From assembly GCA_009763385.1 (NCBI GenBank), contig CM019823.1:46765528-46829527 (forward strand): 64,000 nt of DNA, in the 5' to 3' direction. The translations under genes were made by a program, and so were the position numbers. The notes under the pieces are model-generated. The model had not been told where the DNA came from and made no database searches. It saw nothing but the letters and a program-made list of their open reading frames with translations. Origin of the DNA: Coix lacryma-jobi var. lacryma-jobi (lineage: Eukaryota; Streptophyta; Magnoliopsida; Poales; Poaceae). How positions within the stretch are numbered: position 1 is the stretch's first letter; each line of letters starts with the position of its first letter. This document shows positions 1 to 10,863 of the stretch, in pieces.

Positions 1-1157
1 TGGATCAACCTGATGGGTTTGTAGTAAAAGGTGAAGAGCAAAAAGTGTGTAAGTTATTGAAATCTTTGTATGGCTTGAAACAAGCACCTAAACAATGGCA
101 TGAGAAGTTTGACACTACTTTAAATAGTGCAGGCTTTGCTGTTAATGAAGCTGATAGGTGTGTGTATTATCGACATGGTGGGGGTCAATCTGTTATATTA
201 TGTTTATATGTTGATGATATTCTTATTTTTGGAACAAATATTGATGTTATTAATGAGGTCAAGTCTTTCCTATCAAAGAGCTTTGATATGAAAGATCTGG
301 GTGAAGCTAATGTTATTTTGAACATTAAGCTAATTAAGGATGAGAGTGGGATTACTTTATTGCAATCTCACTATGTTGAGAAGGTTTTGAGTCGCTTTGG
401 CATTATGGATAGTAAACCTTCTCCAACACCTTATGATCCCAGTGTGACTTTGAGAAAGAACAGAAAGTTTGCTAGAGACCAACTGAGATACTCTCAGATT
501 ATTGGTTCACTCATGTATCTAGCAAGCGCAACTAGACCAGATATCTTATTTGCTGTGAGCAAGTTGAGTAGGTACATGTCCAACCCGGGTGATAATCATT
601 GGCATGCACTTGAAAGAGTTTTGCGTTATCTCAAAGGTACAATGAGTTTTGGAATTCACTATTCTGGGCACCCAACTGTGCTAGAGGGATATAGTGATGC
701 AAACTGGATTTCTGATATTGATCAGATCTACGCCACTAGTGGGTATGTTTTTACCCTTGGAGGTGGTGCAGTGTCATGGAGGTCTTGTAAACAGACTATT
801 TTGACTAAATCAACCATGGAAGCAGAACTTGCTGCTTTGGATACAGCTTCTGCAGAGGCAGAGTGGCTGCGTGAGCTCTTGTCTGACTTACCGGTGGTTG
901 AAAAACCTATACCGGCTATCCTTATGAACTGTGATAATCAAACAGTGATCACGAAAGTGAACAGTGCTAGGGATAATGCGAAGTCAACAAGACACGTTAA
1001 AAGACGTTTGAAGTCTGTCAGGAAGTTGAGAAACTCCAGAGTAATAGCTGTGACTTATGTACAAACAGACAAAAACCTGGTAGATCCCTTTACAAAAGGG
1101 TTATCACGGAATGTGATAGAAATCGCATCAAGGGAGATGGGTATGAGACCCATATGA
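1..1157 (+). CDS. Ty1/copia pol polyprotein, C-terminal part (reverse transcriptase and RNase H), 5' end outside window
   Basis: The frame is open from the first bases of the window to a TGA at 1155-1157. The reading that begins DQPDGFV shows the copia reverse transcriptase block (SLYGLKQAPKQW), then the catalytic YVDD at 207-218, then copia-type RNase H (GYSDANW, the TSGYVF and SWRS blocks, STMEAELAAL with its catalytic Glu, and DNQTVI), and ends with DPFTKGLSR. In this family the polyprotein copies the element's RNA into DNA; gag, protease and integrase would lie upstream, outside the window. No stop or frameshift is visible in this part, so the element may be fairly young. A 3' LTR follows at 1720. 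Confidence 0.95.
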   Translation, partial: DQPDGFVVKGEEQKVCKLLKSLYGLKQAPKQWHEKFDTTLNSAGFAVNEADRCVYYRHGGGQSVILCLYVDDILIFGTNIDVINEVKSFLSKSFDMKDLGEANVILNIKLIKDESGITLLQSHYVEKVLSRFGIMDSKPSPTPYDPSVTLRKNRKFARDQLRYSQIIGSLMYLASATRPDILFAVSKLSRYMSNPGDNHWHALERVLRYLKGTMSFGIHYSGHPTVLEGYSDANWISDIDQIYATSGYVFTLGGGAVSWRSCKQTILTKSTMEAELAALDTASAEAEWLRELLSDLPVVEKPIPAILMNCDNQTVITKVNSARDNAKSTRHVKRRLKSVRKLRNSRVIAVTYVQTDKNLVDPFTKGLSRNVIEIASREMGMRPI

Positions 1158-1719
1158 GTTTACAGTAGTAGTAACCCAACCTTTTTGATCGGAGATCCCG
1201 TGACTAAGGATCTGGGAAGAACAAGCTATTGGTAAACTGAGGAGAGTAATTTCTAAACCCTCTCTTTGTGAAGATGCAATACTCTCATTGCTATGAGGCA
1301 CTGTATGGAAGGTTGGCAAAGACCTTAATATGTTCTATTGGCTTTTAAAAGCAAATATGTTGTCCTACAGAGTATTCTTGAAAGAACATACCTATATGAG
1401 CCATGACTGTTAAAACGTCGCAGTCTATGAGATTAGGGTGATCTCTAGTAAGCTCATGAAGAGACCATGGAGTATGACGTATATGCTCCACCCACGGAGA
1501 AAGGCTATTGGCAGCCAGGTACTAGTTTAACCTTGAGTAAAACTTGCTTCACGCAAAACTTGCAATTCAAAGCATAGTCCATTGTTCAAGTTGTGAATAA
1601 GTGTAACTTGAGGTTATAGGCAGAAGTTCAACTTAACAGTCTCTGCTAAACACTAGTATATCAAACAGTAGCGGGAACAGGCAAATATCTAAATGGGCAT
1701 TTGAGATCTGGTGGGGGAT
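1158..1719 (+). other. Copia 3' untranslated region with polypurine tract
   Basis: Non-coding stretch between the pol stop and the 3' LTR. It ends in a purine-rich run (GGTGGGGGA, 1710-1718) just before the LTR's first TG, the expected place for the plus-strand primer. No ORF of note. Confidence 0.7.
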
Positions 1720-2746
1720 TGTTAGAATTTATATGGACTTGGCCCAATAATAATGAAATTCCTAAATAAATCTCAAAGCTCATACATGTGTGTGCAAAGA
1801 GGGAAGTGGAACTCTTTAGTCCCACCTTGCTAGTGGAAGGGGAGGAGAACTTGCTTAAATATGGAAGTCCTCTCCACTTCCTCAAGTCTAGTGTGAGAAG
1901 GAGAAGAGAAGTCCACACGCGCGCGCTCGCTCGCCTCGCCTCGCCGGCAGGGCGGGGCGTGGCGTGCGTGGCGACTTGTGCGGGTGCGCGGCACCTGCGT
2001 GAATGGTCCGCCGAAATCCGGCTCCTCGCCTTGCGGGAGCGCGTCTCCTTTTGCGTTTTAGTTTTTGTGGTTCGTGGCCTTCAAGTTGCAGAGTCCTAAC
2101 AGTTACGACTCAAGAGTCCTAAACCGATTTAGATCGGTTCAACAGGGCTATATAAGCAACCTATCGGCCACGCCAAAACGCATCTCAACACCTCTCGAGC
2201 TAGGGTTTGCCTCATATCGCTTTTGCGCTGCCGTCTAGTCGTCTCCAGTCCGTTCGCTTGCGTGCACCAGCGACCGGGCGAGCAGGTCTCCGGAACCCTC
2301 GTCTTTGTGATCCTGCACCGGGAGAAGGCGAATAAGGTTTTTGGGAAGCGCTCGTTGCGCGACTGCTCTCATCTTCAACAACGGGTCATCTACCGTCCAA
2401 GTCAGGCGGCGCTGCGTCAAGACGTACTCGTCATCAACTGCTCCGAGCTCTTCCTCCAGCGCTCATCGAGGATCGTCCAACACCGACTCAGCCACCGTCT
2501 TCTCCAGCAACAGAAAGGTACACCGTTCGTGATCTAATGTCTATGCTTATACCAGATCTTGTGCATTTGTTCTTGCTTTTTAATCTATCTAGTGTACGAG
2601 CTATGTTTACACTGGTTGTCATGTTTGAGATCATATTATGCATGTTTTGTTATGCAAGTAAATAATACAATCTGAGATATCTAGATCATCAATTTATCAT
2701 GATTTATATTATGGTTTTAATCTGGAAATTGCCTATTCTTTTAACA
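1720..2746 (+). mobile_element. 3' LTR of the Ty1/copia element
   Basis: Starts TGTTA directly after the polypurine tract and ends TAACA at 2742-2746, a perfect 5-bp inverted terminus. A TATA-like box (CTATATAAG, about 2148-2156) sits inside, as expected for an LTR promoter. A second TAACA at 2097-2101 could mark a shorter LTR, but it would exclude the TATA box, so I prefer 2746. Sequence beyond 2746 matches a gypsy-type LTR, so the copia element is inserted there. The matching target duplication lies outside the window. Confidence 0.7.
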
Positions 2747-3870
2747 GACGGTGCGAGGCGGACGGCGGTGGCCTGGTGCTTTGGGGAAGACGAGTGGAGG
2801 AGCTCCGGGCGCAGATGGATGCCTAGTACTGCTCCCTGAGCTCAGAGCGACCCTGCAAGCCCGTCGGCATACACGAGGAGGACGGCAGCGGCTTCTCTGG
2901 ATGGGTGTGGGATCGAGCGGAGCTCTCGGCAATGGCGGGGCAGTGGCGGTGGGGAGAGGGGGGCCTGGCACCGTGGCAGTAGCTGTCATGGTGGCGGGGG
3001 TATGGCTACTTGTAGGGTTGGAAAGGAGGAGGGGTGCTGGCTGCATCCGCTAGCTGTTGCGGATTGGTCCTGGGCGGGGGTGCCGCAGCGCGAAGGGCGG
3101 GAGGGAGTTGGGGGAGGGAGATGACACGTGGGACCCACTGAGAGAGGGAGGCCACTGACGGGTGGGCCCCTGTGGACAGCGAGCGAGGGGAAAGAGACGG
3201 TGGGCGATCGGGCCGCTGCTGCCAATCTCGGCTGGGCCAGGGAGCGACACGGGCCGGGAGTGAGGTGCAGGCCCGAGGGGAAAGGGGAGAGTGGGGAGTG
3301 GACACGGGCCGCGAGGGAAGAACAGGCCGGGAGCAGAGGAAAGAAGAGGAGGTGGCCGGGGGAGTTCGCTTGGCCCGACTGGAAGGAGGGAGCGGGCCGG
3401 GGAAAAAATGGAGGGGGGATTCGGCCCATGCGGTGAAGGGGTGGGAAAGGGCTGGAGTGGGCCGGAGAGGGGAAAACGGAGAGGGGTCTGGGTCCTCTTT
3501 CCTCTTTTCTTTTTCTTTTACTTTTTTTTTTCTTTTCTTTCAACCTTTTACAAATTCTTTTGGAAATCAAAATCAAATCAGTTTGAAATCAAAACTAAGT
3601 TGCAACTTTTCAATAGAGTTTCCCTAGGTTTGGAAATAAAATTTTTGTTTGATTGGTAAAGTTTTTATAAACCTTTTATTTATTTTTCTTAAATAGAATA
3701 AATTCGATTCGCCCTAATCGGGTTTAATAAATTCTTTTTCACCCAATAAAAATTATGCAACGGCATGATGCAACAAACATCTGGTTAGAATTTCCTCCAT
3801 CTAGGGTTTTGGGCCATTTCCTAAGTAAATTTTAATTAATTTTATTTATTTAAAAACCCGGGGTGTTACA
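2747..3870 (-). mobile_element. Gypsy-type LTR, truncated by the copia insertion
   Basis: Read on the minus strand from 3870 it begins TGTAACACCCCGGG, a common start for grass Ty3/gypsy LTRs. An AT-rich part follows, then a GC-rich part rich in GGCCC words. The rest is interrupted at 2747 by the copia LTR. Proline-rich ORFs on either strand here follow from the base composition. The family is inferred from the terminus only. Confidence 0.55.
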
Positions 3871-4502
3871 CCCATCCACTAAGGAATGCCTACGTCCTCG
3901 TTGTTGAGGTGAACACAAAGGTCGGAGTCTATTTCACCTCCTAGCCTCACTCAAGCAACCACAAAGGCTACGAGAGTTTCTCCACTAGAAATCACAGGGG
4001 TAATACAAACACTTCGGGGAGCCCTCACAAATGAATCAATACGGGCTACCACGAAGAACAACTAACCGGCTAGAGCTCAAAGAGCTCAAGAGTAATAGAC
4101 ACAAACAAAGCTGGCTAAATGGGAACCAAGTGCTCAAGTTGTAGATCGAAGCTTCCCACTCTCTAATCTCACTTCCCTAGCTCAAATCTTGCAAGTAAGT
4201 GAATCTAGGAGCAAAGGGGGAGAGAGAGAGGAGGAGTCAATGCTTGGAGGCTCTTTTGTCTGAAGTTAGGTCGCAATGAGTGAGTGGAATAATTGGGTAG
4301 ACGTCAAACGAGAAGAGGAGAGCAATTTATACTCCCTCAGTCCCGAAGCTGGTCGGTAGTACTGACCACCCATGGTTGGTAGTACCGACCAGTCACTAAC
4401 GGTCGCACAGATCTGGATCTGACCTAAAACTAACTACCGGCCTCAAGTCGGTACCACCGAGGGGCGGTAGTACCGGCCCTATGGCGGTACTACCGCCAGG
4501 CC
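3871..4502 (-). mobile_element. Maximus/SIRE-like copia LTR, downstream part (first piece)
   Basis: This is one half of a minus-strand LTR; the other half is 6620-7389. On the minus strand it carries the usual late-LTR segment: a purine-rich stretch, then text such as CTTGAGCACTTGG and AGCTCTAGCCGG. Its far end is cut at 3870 by the gypsy LTR. Its CGGTAGTACCG-type words at 4353-4500 continue on the other side of the solo LTR, which shows the two parts were once joined. Confidence 0.65.
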
Positions 4503-6614
4503 TGTAAGTGCATCTAGCCCTTTAGTGGGTTTTGGATGATTGAATGACAACACGATTAAAGGTCTAACAAGTTTGTTAAGTATTGAACAGGAAAATGATT
4601 ATCCTACATACACTTCGGTTATGATATGTTATATCATTTGAAGTGTGTCAATGGTTCAATTAGAAAGACAAACTTGGTGGTGTTCCATAGTTTGTTGAAG
4701 TGAAAAGCCAAAATGATGTATTCTTGTAAAGACAATCTATTTCAAGCACAAGATAAACAATACAAATGAAATTCAAAGTAATGTCTTAAATATCATGGGA
4801 CATCTATGGTTCATGTGAAAGCAAACATAATTGATTTGTCATATGAGACATGAGTTTTGCATATGGAATGGTCTCATTTAAAGAGCTTGCTATGAAATAA
4901 ATGTTGAGAAGATATTTTCACTTCATGGAATTCAATGTATGCTTATTGTTGATTCAAATCATGGTATGACTTGGATTGGCTTGTGAGAGTGAAGATAGCA
5001 AGGAAAAGGCTTCGAAGGACCAAGTGTAGGTGAAGGGCAAGCGACAGCTTGGGCGTCGAAGGACCATGGCTATGGTGAAGAAGAAAGTACTTGCATTTAG
5101 TCATGTCACTAATCAAGCTAAAGGAAGTTATATTATGAGGAGGATCAAGTTATTGTTCAACTTATTCACATTGGTTGAATTGGATCAAGTCACATGCTCA
5201 AGATGGATATGCTCAAGTAAAAATGAAGATGAACATGTTGGTATCCTCCATTGATCGAAGATTATTGCAAGATATGGCATTGTTCGATGGAAGTTAACTC
5301 AAGAGGTTTGAATTCGATTTTATTTAAAGTTGAGTTTATAGGTATGCCGTACTATTAAGAGGGATGCAACATGATGATGATTGATTGTTCCTAAGTGCTC
5401 ATTTGATCAATTATAAACTCCCTAGACTCACCCACAAAAATTTCCTTTACTCAATTCTTATCTCAGGACAGAACACCCCTCCCTGGAGTTATTTTGACCC
5501 CTACCCGGATATTCCAATTGAGGCTAAATCTTCATCTTTCTAACAGAGAACCTCTCCCTGGATATTTCTCCCTCCCTACCCAGATATTCCAGTTATGTCC
5601 AGTTCGCATTGCTTTTCGCTAACCAGTGAACCCTCACTCGGATATAATCCCCTCCCGACCTGGATATTCTGGTTGAAGCCAGATCCACTCCAACGGTCTG
5701 TACGTTGAGGATTTGGGGTGGCTGAATTCTCCCCTCTCTCACTCTTGCTCATTTTGAAATTGCTAGATCCCTTTGAGAAGAAGCTTGCCCTCCTCTCTTC
5801 CTCCCACACTCTCTCTCACTATTGCTCAAATCCCCATCTTTGTGAGTGAGATTGGAGTGAGTTCTTCGTGGATTTCAACTCCGGGAGTAAGATCCATCTC
5901 TTGAGCACTTGTGGTATTCACCAATCTTGTGATTTGCATTTGTTTCTCTTGGAGCTTGGCTCCTAGACGGCTAGGAGTCGCCGGAGAGCAACCAAGGATT
6001 GTGGGTTGCCTCGGCAAGTTTGTGAAGGCTTCGATTCCGCCTCCGCAAGGGAAGGAATCACACTAGTGGATTGAGGGAAGCGGTTGAAAGAGACCGCGGC
6101 TAGAGTGGATCCCGGAGTGGTCACTCATTGCCTCCTCAACGGAGAGTAGGACTCGAGGGAGTCCGAACTTCGGTAAAACAAATATCGTGTCTCATCGCAT
6201 TTCAATTTGATATTTGTTTGTCTCCATCTTTGAGGGTTGTGCTAGATTATATGCAGGTTTATGTGTGGTGGCTAACCCTCTGTAGGCACTTGCAACTTGT
6301 GTTGGAAGTTTGGAATCAAAAGGAGCAAAATCCAACAAAGGGAGAAAATGCTTGTGTATACCGGACATGTCCGATATTGGTCATTGTGTTGATTTTGCTA
6401 TGCTTAGTGTTAATCATCTTTATTGCAGGTGTTAGGCTCCTAGGATTATTTAGCATCTTTCATATACTTTGTGGCTCACTCAAGAGGGGTTGTATTACTC
6501 CGTTTTGGAGTTTCCATTTGGAAACTCTAGTTCTAACCGTTTCCGCATTTTAAGGTGTTAATTTTCAGAAACGTCTATTCACCCCCCTCTAGGCGACATC
6601 CTAGTGTCCTTTCA
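4503..6614 (+). mobile_element. Solo LTR, Maximus/SIRE-like copia, with target duplication AGGCC
   Basis: Begins TGTAAGTGCATCTAGCCC at 4503 and ends CCCCCCTCTAGGCG ... CCTTTCA at 6614, the ends seen in grass Maximus/SIRE-type LTRs. The 5 bp before it (4498-4502) and after it (6615-6619) are both AGGCC. A single LTR with an intact duplication and no internal region is what LTR-LTR recombination leaves. The family landmark GCCGTACTATTAAGAGGG is at 5346-5363. A block rich in GGATATTCC-like words lies at 5462-5690. Short ORFs here are not genes. Confidence 0.9.
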
Positions 6615-6619
6615 AGGCC

Positions 6620-7389
6620 AAATCGGCCGCGAACAGAGAGCCCCGCAGAAAGAGACTTGGTCTCTCGGAAACTACCGACCAGGGTCAGTACCACCGAGGG
6701 TCGGTAGTACTGACTCTATGGCGGTACTACCGCCAAGTCAAAATCGAGCCAAACCAGAGAGCCCTGCAAACTTGGTTTACTACCGGCTTGGGTCGGTACC
6801 ACCGAGGGTCGGTAGTACCGGCCATATGGCGGTACTACCGCCAAGCCATTTTAAGCGTCAACAGAGAGGTCTGCAGAAACAAGCTTTCTACCGACCAGGG
6901 TCGGTACTACCGCCAGGTCATTTTTGAGCCTATACAGAGAGGTTGTAAAACTGGTTTGCTACCAGCCAAGGTCGGTACCACCGAGGGGTACTACCGCCAG
7001 GCCATTTTGAGCGCGAACAGAGAGGATGTTGAGCAGCGCGCCGAGCAGCCATGGTCGGTACTACCGACCACCCATGGTCGGTACTACCGACCACACAGAT
7101 TTTACCTCTATGTGAAGGTGATCGTGCTGTGTCTCTCAAGCAAACTCTAGTTAGTCGATTTGAACACTTTTCTCCACATCTAGCCAACCTTATTTGTGGC
7201 CCTCTTGATAGTCCGGCTTACCTATAACTCAAGTTTAAAATCAAACTTTTAAACCACCACTTGAGCTAGGTATTTTAAGTCCAAATGTATCCAACGTGCT
7301 TTGTTCACGAGATTACAACAGATCCGTTAGTCCCTAATTTGATTGTCATTAATCAACCAAAACCCACAATGGGGGCGAATGCACTTTCA
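6620..7389 (-). mobile_element. Maximus/SIRE-like copia LTR, upstream part (second piece)
   Basis: On the minus strand this begins TGAAAGTGCATTCGCC at 7389 and continues with GTGGGTTTTGGTTGATTAATG, the family's 5' signature. It also has the landmark GCCGGACTATCAAGAGGG (7202-7219 on the plus strand). It joins the piece at 3871-4502 once the solo LTR and one copy of AGGCC are removed. Confidence 0.75.
6669..7095. repeat. Diverged tandem array of about 110-bp units with CGGTAGTACCG words
   Basis: Units starting near 6669, 6780, 6889 and 6959 share the order CTACCGACC, GGTCGGTACCACCGAGGG, GGTCGGTAGTACCG, GGCGGTACTACCGCC, then a spacer ending near CAGAGAG. Later units have internal deletions. The array began before the solo LTR (4353-4500). 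The core words are palindromic or nearly so. Confidence 0.8.
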
Positions 7390-7471
7390 AGATCTTTAGC
7401 CCCGGACACAATTTTTGGCCGAGACTAAAGCTCAATTGATAGATCGTCCAAAGGCCTGTTCTCTAGTAGTG
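7390..7471 (-). mobile_element. CACTA MITE end fragment
   Basis: Read on the minus strand from 7471 it starts CACTACTAGAGAACAGGCC and continues through the GATCTATCAATTGAGC and TCTCGGCCAAAAATTGTG segments also seen at 34437 and 46954. Only this end remains; it is cut at 7390 where the Maximus-like LTR begins. Confidence 0.75.
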
Positions 7472-8507
7472 TTTGCACTGTGTTGTCTCTGACATGTGGG
7501 TCTAGCTAGTGATTTTGTTGTCCTCCCATATTTTCGCCACGCTCGTGGCCAAATTCCAGCGCGCCCTAAGATCATCCCCATCGGTTTGTGTTTGGTTTGA
7601 GAATGATGTGGAATGAGTTGGACTCGACCCAGTTTTATGGGTTGGGTTGAACCGATCTCTTGTTTGGTTAGGAGGTTGGGTCGATTCCAGTTTTATATTT
7701 GGTTGAGAGAATATATGGAAGTGGGTTGGGTCATTGACATGTGGGCTCCATTTGTCAGCGTTTCTTCTCTTCTTTCTCAACCAACATGGTCCCCTTGATT
7801 TGGAGAGCTGAGCTCAACTCGTATCTGGAGGAAATATTCCGTCCTGAGTTGACCTAGTTTCAAAAACCCGCAAACCAAACACCAGGTTGAACCCTAGATA
7901 TCCCGGTTCGACCCACGAACCAAACACACGGTACATTTCTCGGTCAGTACGCGTAGACAATCAGGAAAGGTTCAATGCTCCTAAAATATGCGATGTCATA
8001 GGCATGCTTCTAAAATATGCACTTGTTTTCACCTCCGAAAATTTACTCCCTATCACATTGAATATTTGATTACTAATTAAAAATTGTATATATAGACCAA
8101 TAATCATAAAACAATGCATACATATAGATAGAGGTGAATTTATTAGATAAATCAATTAAGCCTAATTAGTCTATGATTAACAATGTGGTGTTACAGTAAA
8201 CATGTACTAATGATAGATTAATTATGTTTAATAGCTTCATTTCGTGAATTAGCCTCCACCTGTGTAATTAGTTTAATAGTTATAGCTCACCTTTAGTTCT
8301 CCTAATTAGGATCCGAACATCCAATGTGATAAGGACTTTAGAACATCGCATGAGTCACGCTGTAGAGTTGATAGGCGCCATTTGGGGCGCATGCCACTGA
8401 TTTTTTCCCCACGGAAGGCACGTCATGCTGCCACAACCGACATTAGGCACGGTGTACGTGGTGCATACTCATTTGATCCTAAAATAAGCGTTTTTTAAAG
8501 TTTTGTA
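7472..8507. other. Intergenic, no gene recognised
   Basis: No convincing coding frame. 7588-7930 is bounded by GTGTTTGGTTTG-like and GAACCAAACAC-like sequences in inverted orientation and may be an old foldback element, but I could not define its ends. The rest is AT-rich. Confidence 0.4.
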
Positions 8508-8966
8508 CTCCCCCGTCCATATAAAAGTATATAATTATAGAAAGTGTGTCAGTTAAACTATTTTAACTTTATCTAAATTTATATAGTAAGTAGTATTAGC
8601 ATTATTTATGTTTAAAATAAATTTATTATAAAATATATTTTACAACTAATCTAATGATGATTATTTTATCATAAGTGTTAGTATTTTTCATATAATTTTA
8701 GCCAAAGTTTATAATAACTCCTCGGGATATGAGAATTACATTCTTCTTTTATGGAAGGAAGTATGTGTCAATTTTTTATAAGTTCAACTATATATTTTTT
8801 AAAAAAAATATTAGTAACATTTTAACTCCAAATAAATTTATTGTAAAAATATACTCAACAATTAATCTAATAATACTAATTATACACTATAATTGGTATT
8901 TTTATATATTTTGTTAAAATAAAGTTACTGGCGTTTGACTTCTCGATAAGTGGAGGGAGGGACGAG
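8508..8966. mobile_element. Degenerate Stowaway-like (Tc1/mariner) MITE, apparently two fused units
   Basis: Left end TA|CTCCCCCGTCC (8506-8518), right end GGAGGGAGGGACGAG|TA (8952-8968). The AT-rich body holds two related units of about 210-240 bp (before and after about 8717), each with AATAAATTTATT and CAACTAATCTAAT-like text, as if two copies fused with loss of the inner ends. Confidence 0.5.
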
Positions 8967-8989
8967 TACAAAGACGAGAATATGGCGTA

Positions 8990-9081
8990 CTCCCTCCGTC
9001 CTTTTAATTATCGTCCGGAAAGCGTGTCTACGAGAGAAATACGGATTTCTAGAGACAGTTATTATTCAGTGACGGAGGGAG
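8990..9081. mobile_element. Stowaway MITE, 92 bp, TA duplication
   Basis: Termini CTCCCTCCGTCC and GACGGAGGGAG with TA on both sides (8988-8989, 9082-9083), the signature of mariner-mobilised Stowaway MITEs. Too short to encode protein. Confidence 0.9.
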
Positions 9082-9083
9082 TA

Positions 9084-9520
9084 CATGACAGACGTTGGAG
9101 AGTTCAATAATGCAAAGCTATCAGTGGACTAGCAGTTTTTAGGATGCATGTACAATCATGAAACTGTTTCCCCCTCCCACAAGCATGATCTATCGTCAGG
9201 TAAGCCCGTGGGGTGCGCGCTGCGACGCAAATCATTGGGCGAGGACGGCGCCCACCTGTCGTGGCATCACGTAGTAGGCATGAGCAGTCGAATACTGGAA
9301 TCATCGAACAGAACCATGCATCAGTCATGGGTAGCGGAGCCAAACGCCTCATTTGACCCTTACCAGCTTCATTCTCAATCCCGAAAGTCAACTGACGAAT
9401 CAAGCCGCAGGTCGGATCATGCATGCATCGTGATCATGAGGCGCCGCAGGCCGCAGCCGTAGACCAATCCCGTCCCCGTCCCAACCCCAACACTCCATCA
9501 ACAAGACGGCCGATACCACG
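9084..9520. other. Intergenic, probable upstream region of the 9609 ORF
   Basis: Mixed-composition sequence without a recognisable coding frame. It leads into the TATA box at 9525. Confidence 0.3.
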
Positions 9521-9524
9521 CGTC

Positions 9525-9533
9525 TATATATAT
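9525..9533 (+). promoter_or_regulatory. TATA box
   Basis: TATATATAT after GCGTC, 76 bp before the ATG at 9609. Transcription would be expected to start near 9555-9560, giving a short 5' leader. Confidence 0.45.
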
Positions 9534-9608
9534 GCCCGAGCAAACTGCGCCATGGTCAGTAGCAACATACCTTCGCCACAGACAAGGTAGCTGCGTGCCA
9601 TCACCAGC

Positions 9609-9962
9609 ATGCACAGCTGCTTCTTCCGTTTCGGGAGCCCTCGGCGTCGGCAAACGCTTCACGGCGGCGGCGGCGGCGGCGTCACCGTCGTGTCACGAGG
9701 CGACGAAGGCGTCGACCGCGCCAAGATCGTGGTGAGCAGGGGCGAGCTGGAGCGCATCGCCGCGGGCGTCGCGCGGAGGCAGTGCAGCGGAGCCGGAACC
9801 GGAGCCGCGCCGAGCCGCCGGCATATAATAGTCACGGGCGTGTCGCTGGAAGGGCAGGTGGCGCGCGCGCGCCCGCGCTCGGAGCCGGAGGAGGGCGCGG
9901 GCGTAGCGCGGCGCGGCGACGAATGGAGGCCCGCGCTGGACGGCATACCAGAGGAAGCGTAG
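9609..9962 (+). CDS. Possible small single-exon host protein, 117 aa, unknown function
   Basis: I do not recognise a named family. The 117-residue frame begins MHSCFFRFGS, has a glycine run (residues 19-24), then KIVVSRGELERIAAGVARRQ, which reads like the short Val-rich strand plus helix found in many small uncharacterised plant proteins, and ends EWRPALDGIPEEA. A TATA box lies at a suitable distance and no transposon signature overlaps. The GC-rich composition keeps several frames open, so openness alone means little; the N-terminal and C-terminal blocks are the main support. Function and location are unknown. Confidence 0.45.
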   Translation: MHSCFFRFGSPRRRQTLHGGGGGGVTVVSRGDEGVDRAKIVVSRGELERIAAGVARRQCSGAGTGAAPSRRHIIVTGVSLEGQVARARPRSEPEEGAGVARRGDEWRPALDGIPEEA

Positions 9963-10863
9963 AGCGCCGTCGTTGTCGCTGCGACTGCGAGCGCCGAGCG
10001 AGCAAAGGCCGGCGCGTCGCGGCGCGAGCGTGTGGTGAACTGGTGATCCCACTTCGACGAATAATCACCCTAGGTAACTGAGCTCGGGGTTGAGATTTTT
10101 CTTTTTTTTTTGGGTGGGGGTCGGGGTTGGGGGGATTTCGGAATGGCCGAGACGTGTGCTTTCTCTTGCTGCTCTTTCGTGCGTGTCGTTTCCAGCAGGA
10201 AGTGCTGCTGCTCTGTGCTCCTGCTGCTTGTTGTCGCTCGTGTTTTAATCATGTTCAGCTGAGAATTTTTTTACCACGGTTTGTTTTAGACAATTGTGAC
10301 AATCCTTGGCAATTATTCGTAACGTTAAGTTGGTAGCTGAGTTGGGTTCCTCTCACAGGAGAAAGAGAGAAGTACTGCTACTCCTAGTCTCCTACCCCCT
10401 CTCCTCCTCACATACTGTAGCTGTCCTAGTGTTTAATTACACAATACCTCCTCAGAAGTACCGTATGTAGTTTGCAAAATTTAAAATTGAAGCACGAATG
10501 ACTGCTTAAATATGAACATGAAGATGCACAGATTCCAGAACAGACGACGCACACTTGGAACTGAACAGTGAAATTTCAGCAGGGGGAGCAGTAATGGCAA
10601 AGTTCGTTTTTTTTTCTAAAAAAATGCTAAAACTTGTAGCCACAATAAGGGATTAACGGGTGTTCAGATTCCATGTAGATGATACATGCTACAGATTGCC
10701 CATCCAAATGGAACAAGATAAACTCTCGTCAACTAACAGTAACAGACATACAGGTTGTGTCTTGTGTGGGTGATAACGGCGATGCAGAGAAACAAATTCG
10801 TTCAAGCACATGTTGTTGCTAGAGGACCAGAAGAATCTAATGTGATTCCACAGACAACTATAT
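9963..10863. other. Intergenic between the 9609 ORF and the kinase pseudogene
   Basis: Probably includes the 3' UTR of the 9609 ORF, with short homopolymer runs near 10100-10110 and 10607-10625. No gene or repeat recognised. Confidence 0.3.

Noticed and set aside
2092..2101. Earlier TAACA as the end of the copia LTR
   Set aside because: It would leave the LTR without its TATA box and without a downstream part; the TAACA at 2742-2746 is followed at once by gypsy LTR sequence.
2986..3627. Proline-rich and glycine-rich ORFs on both strands
   Set aside because: They lie inside a gypsy-type LTR with G/C-rich low-complexity sequence; openness in many frames follows from composition.
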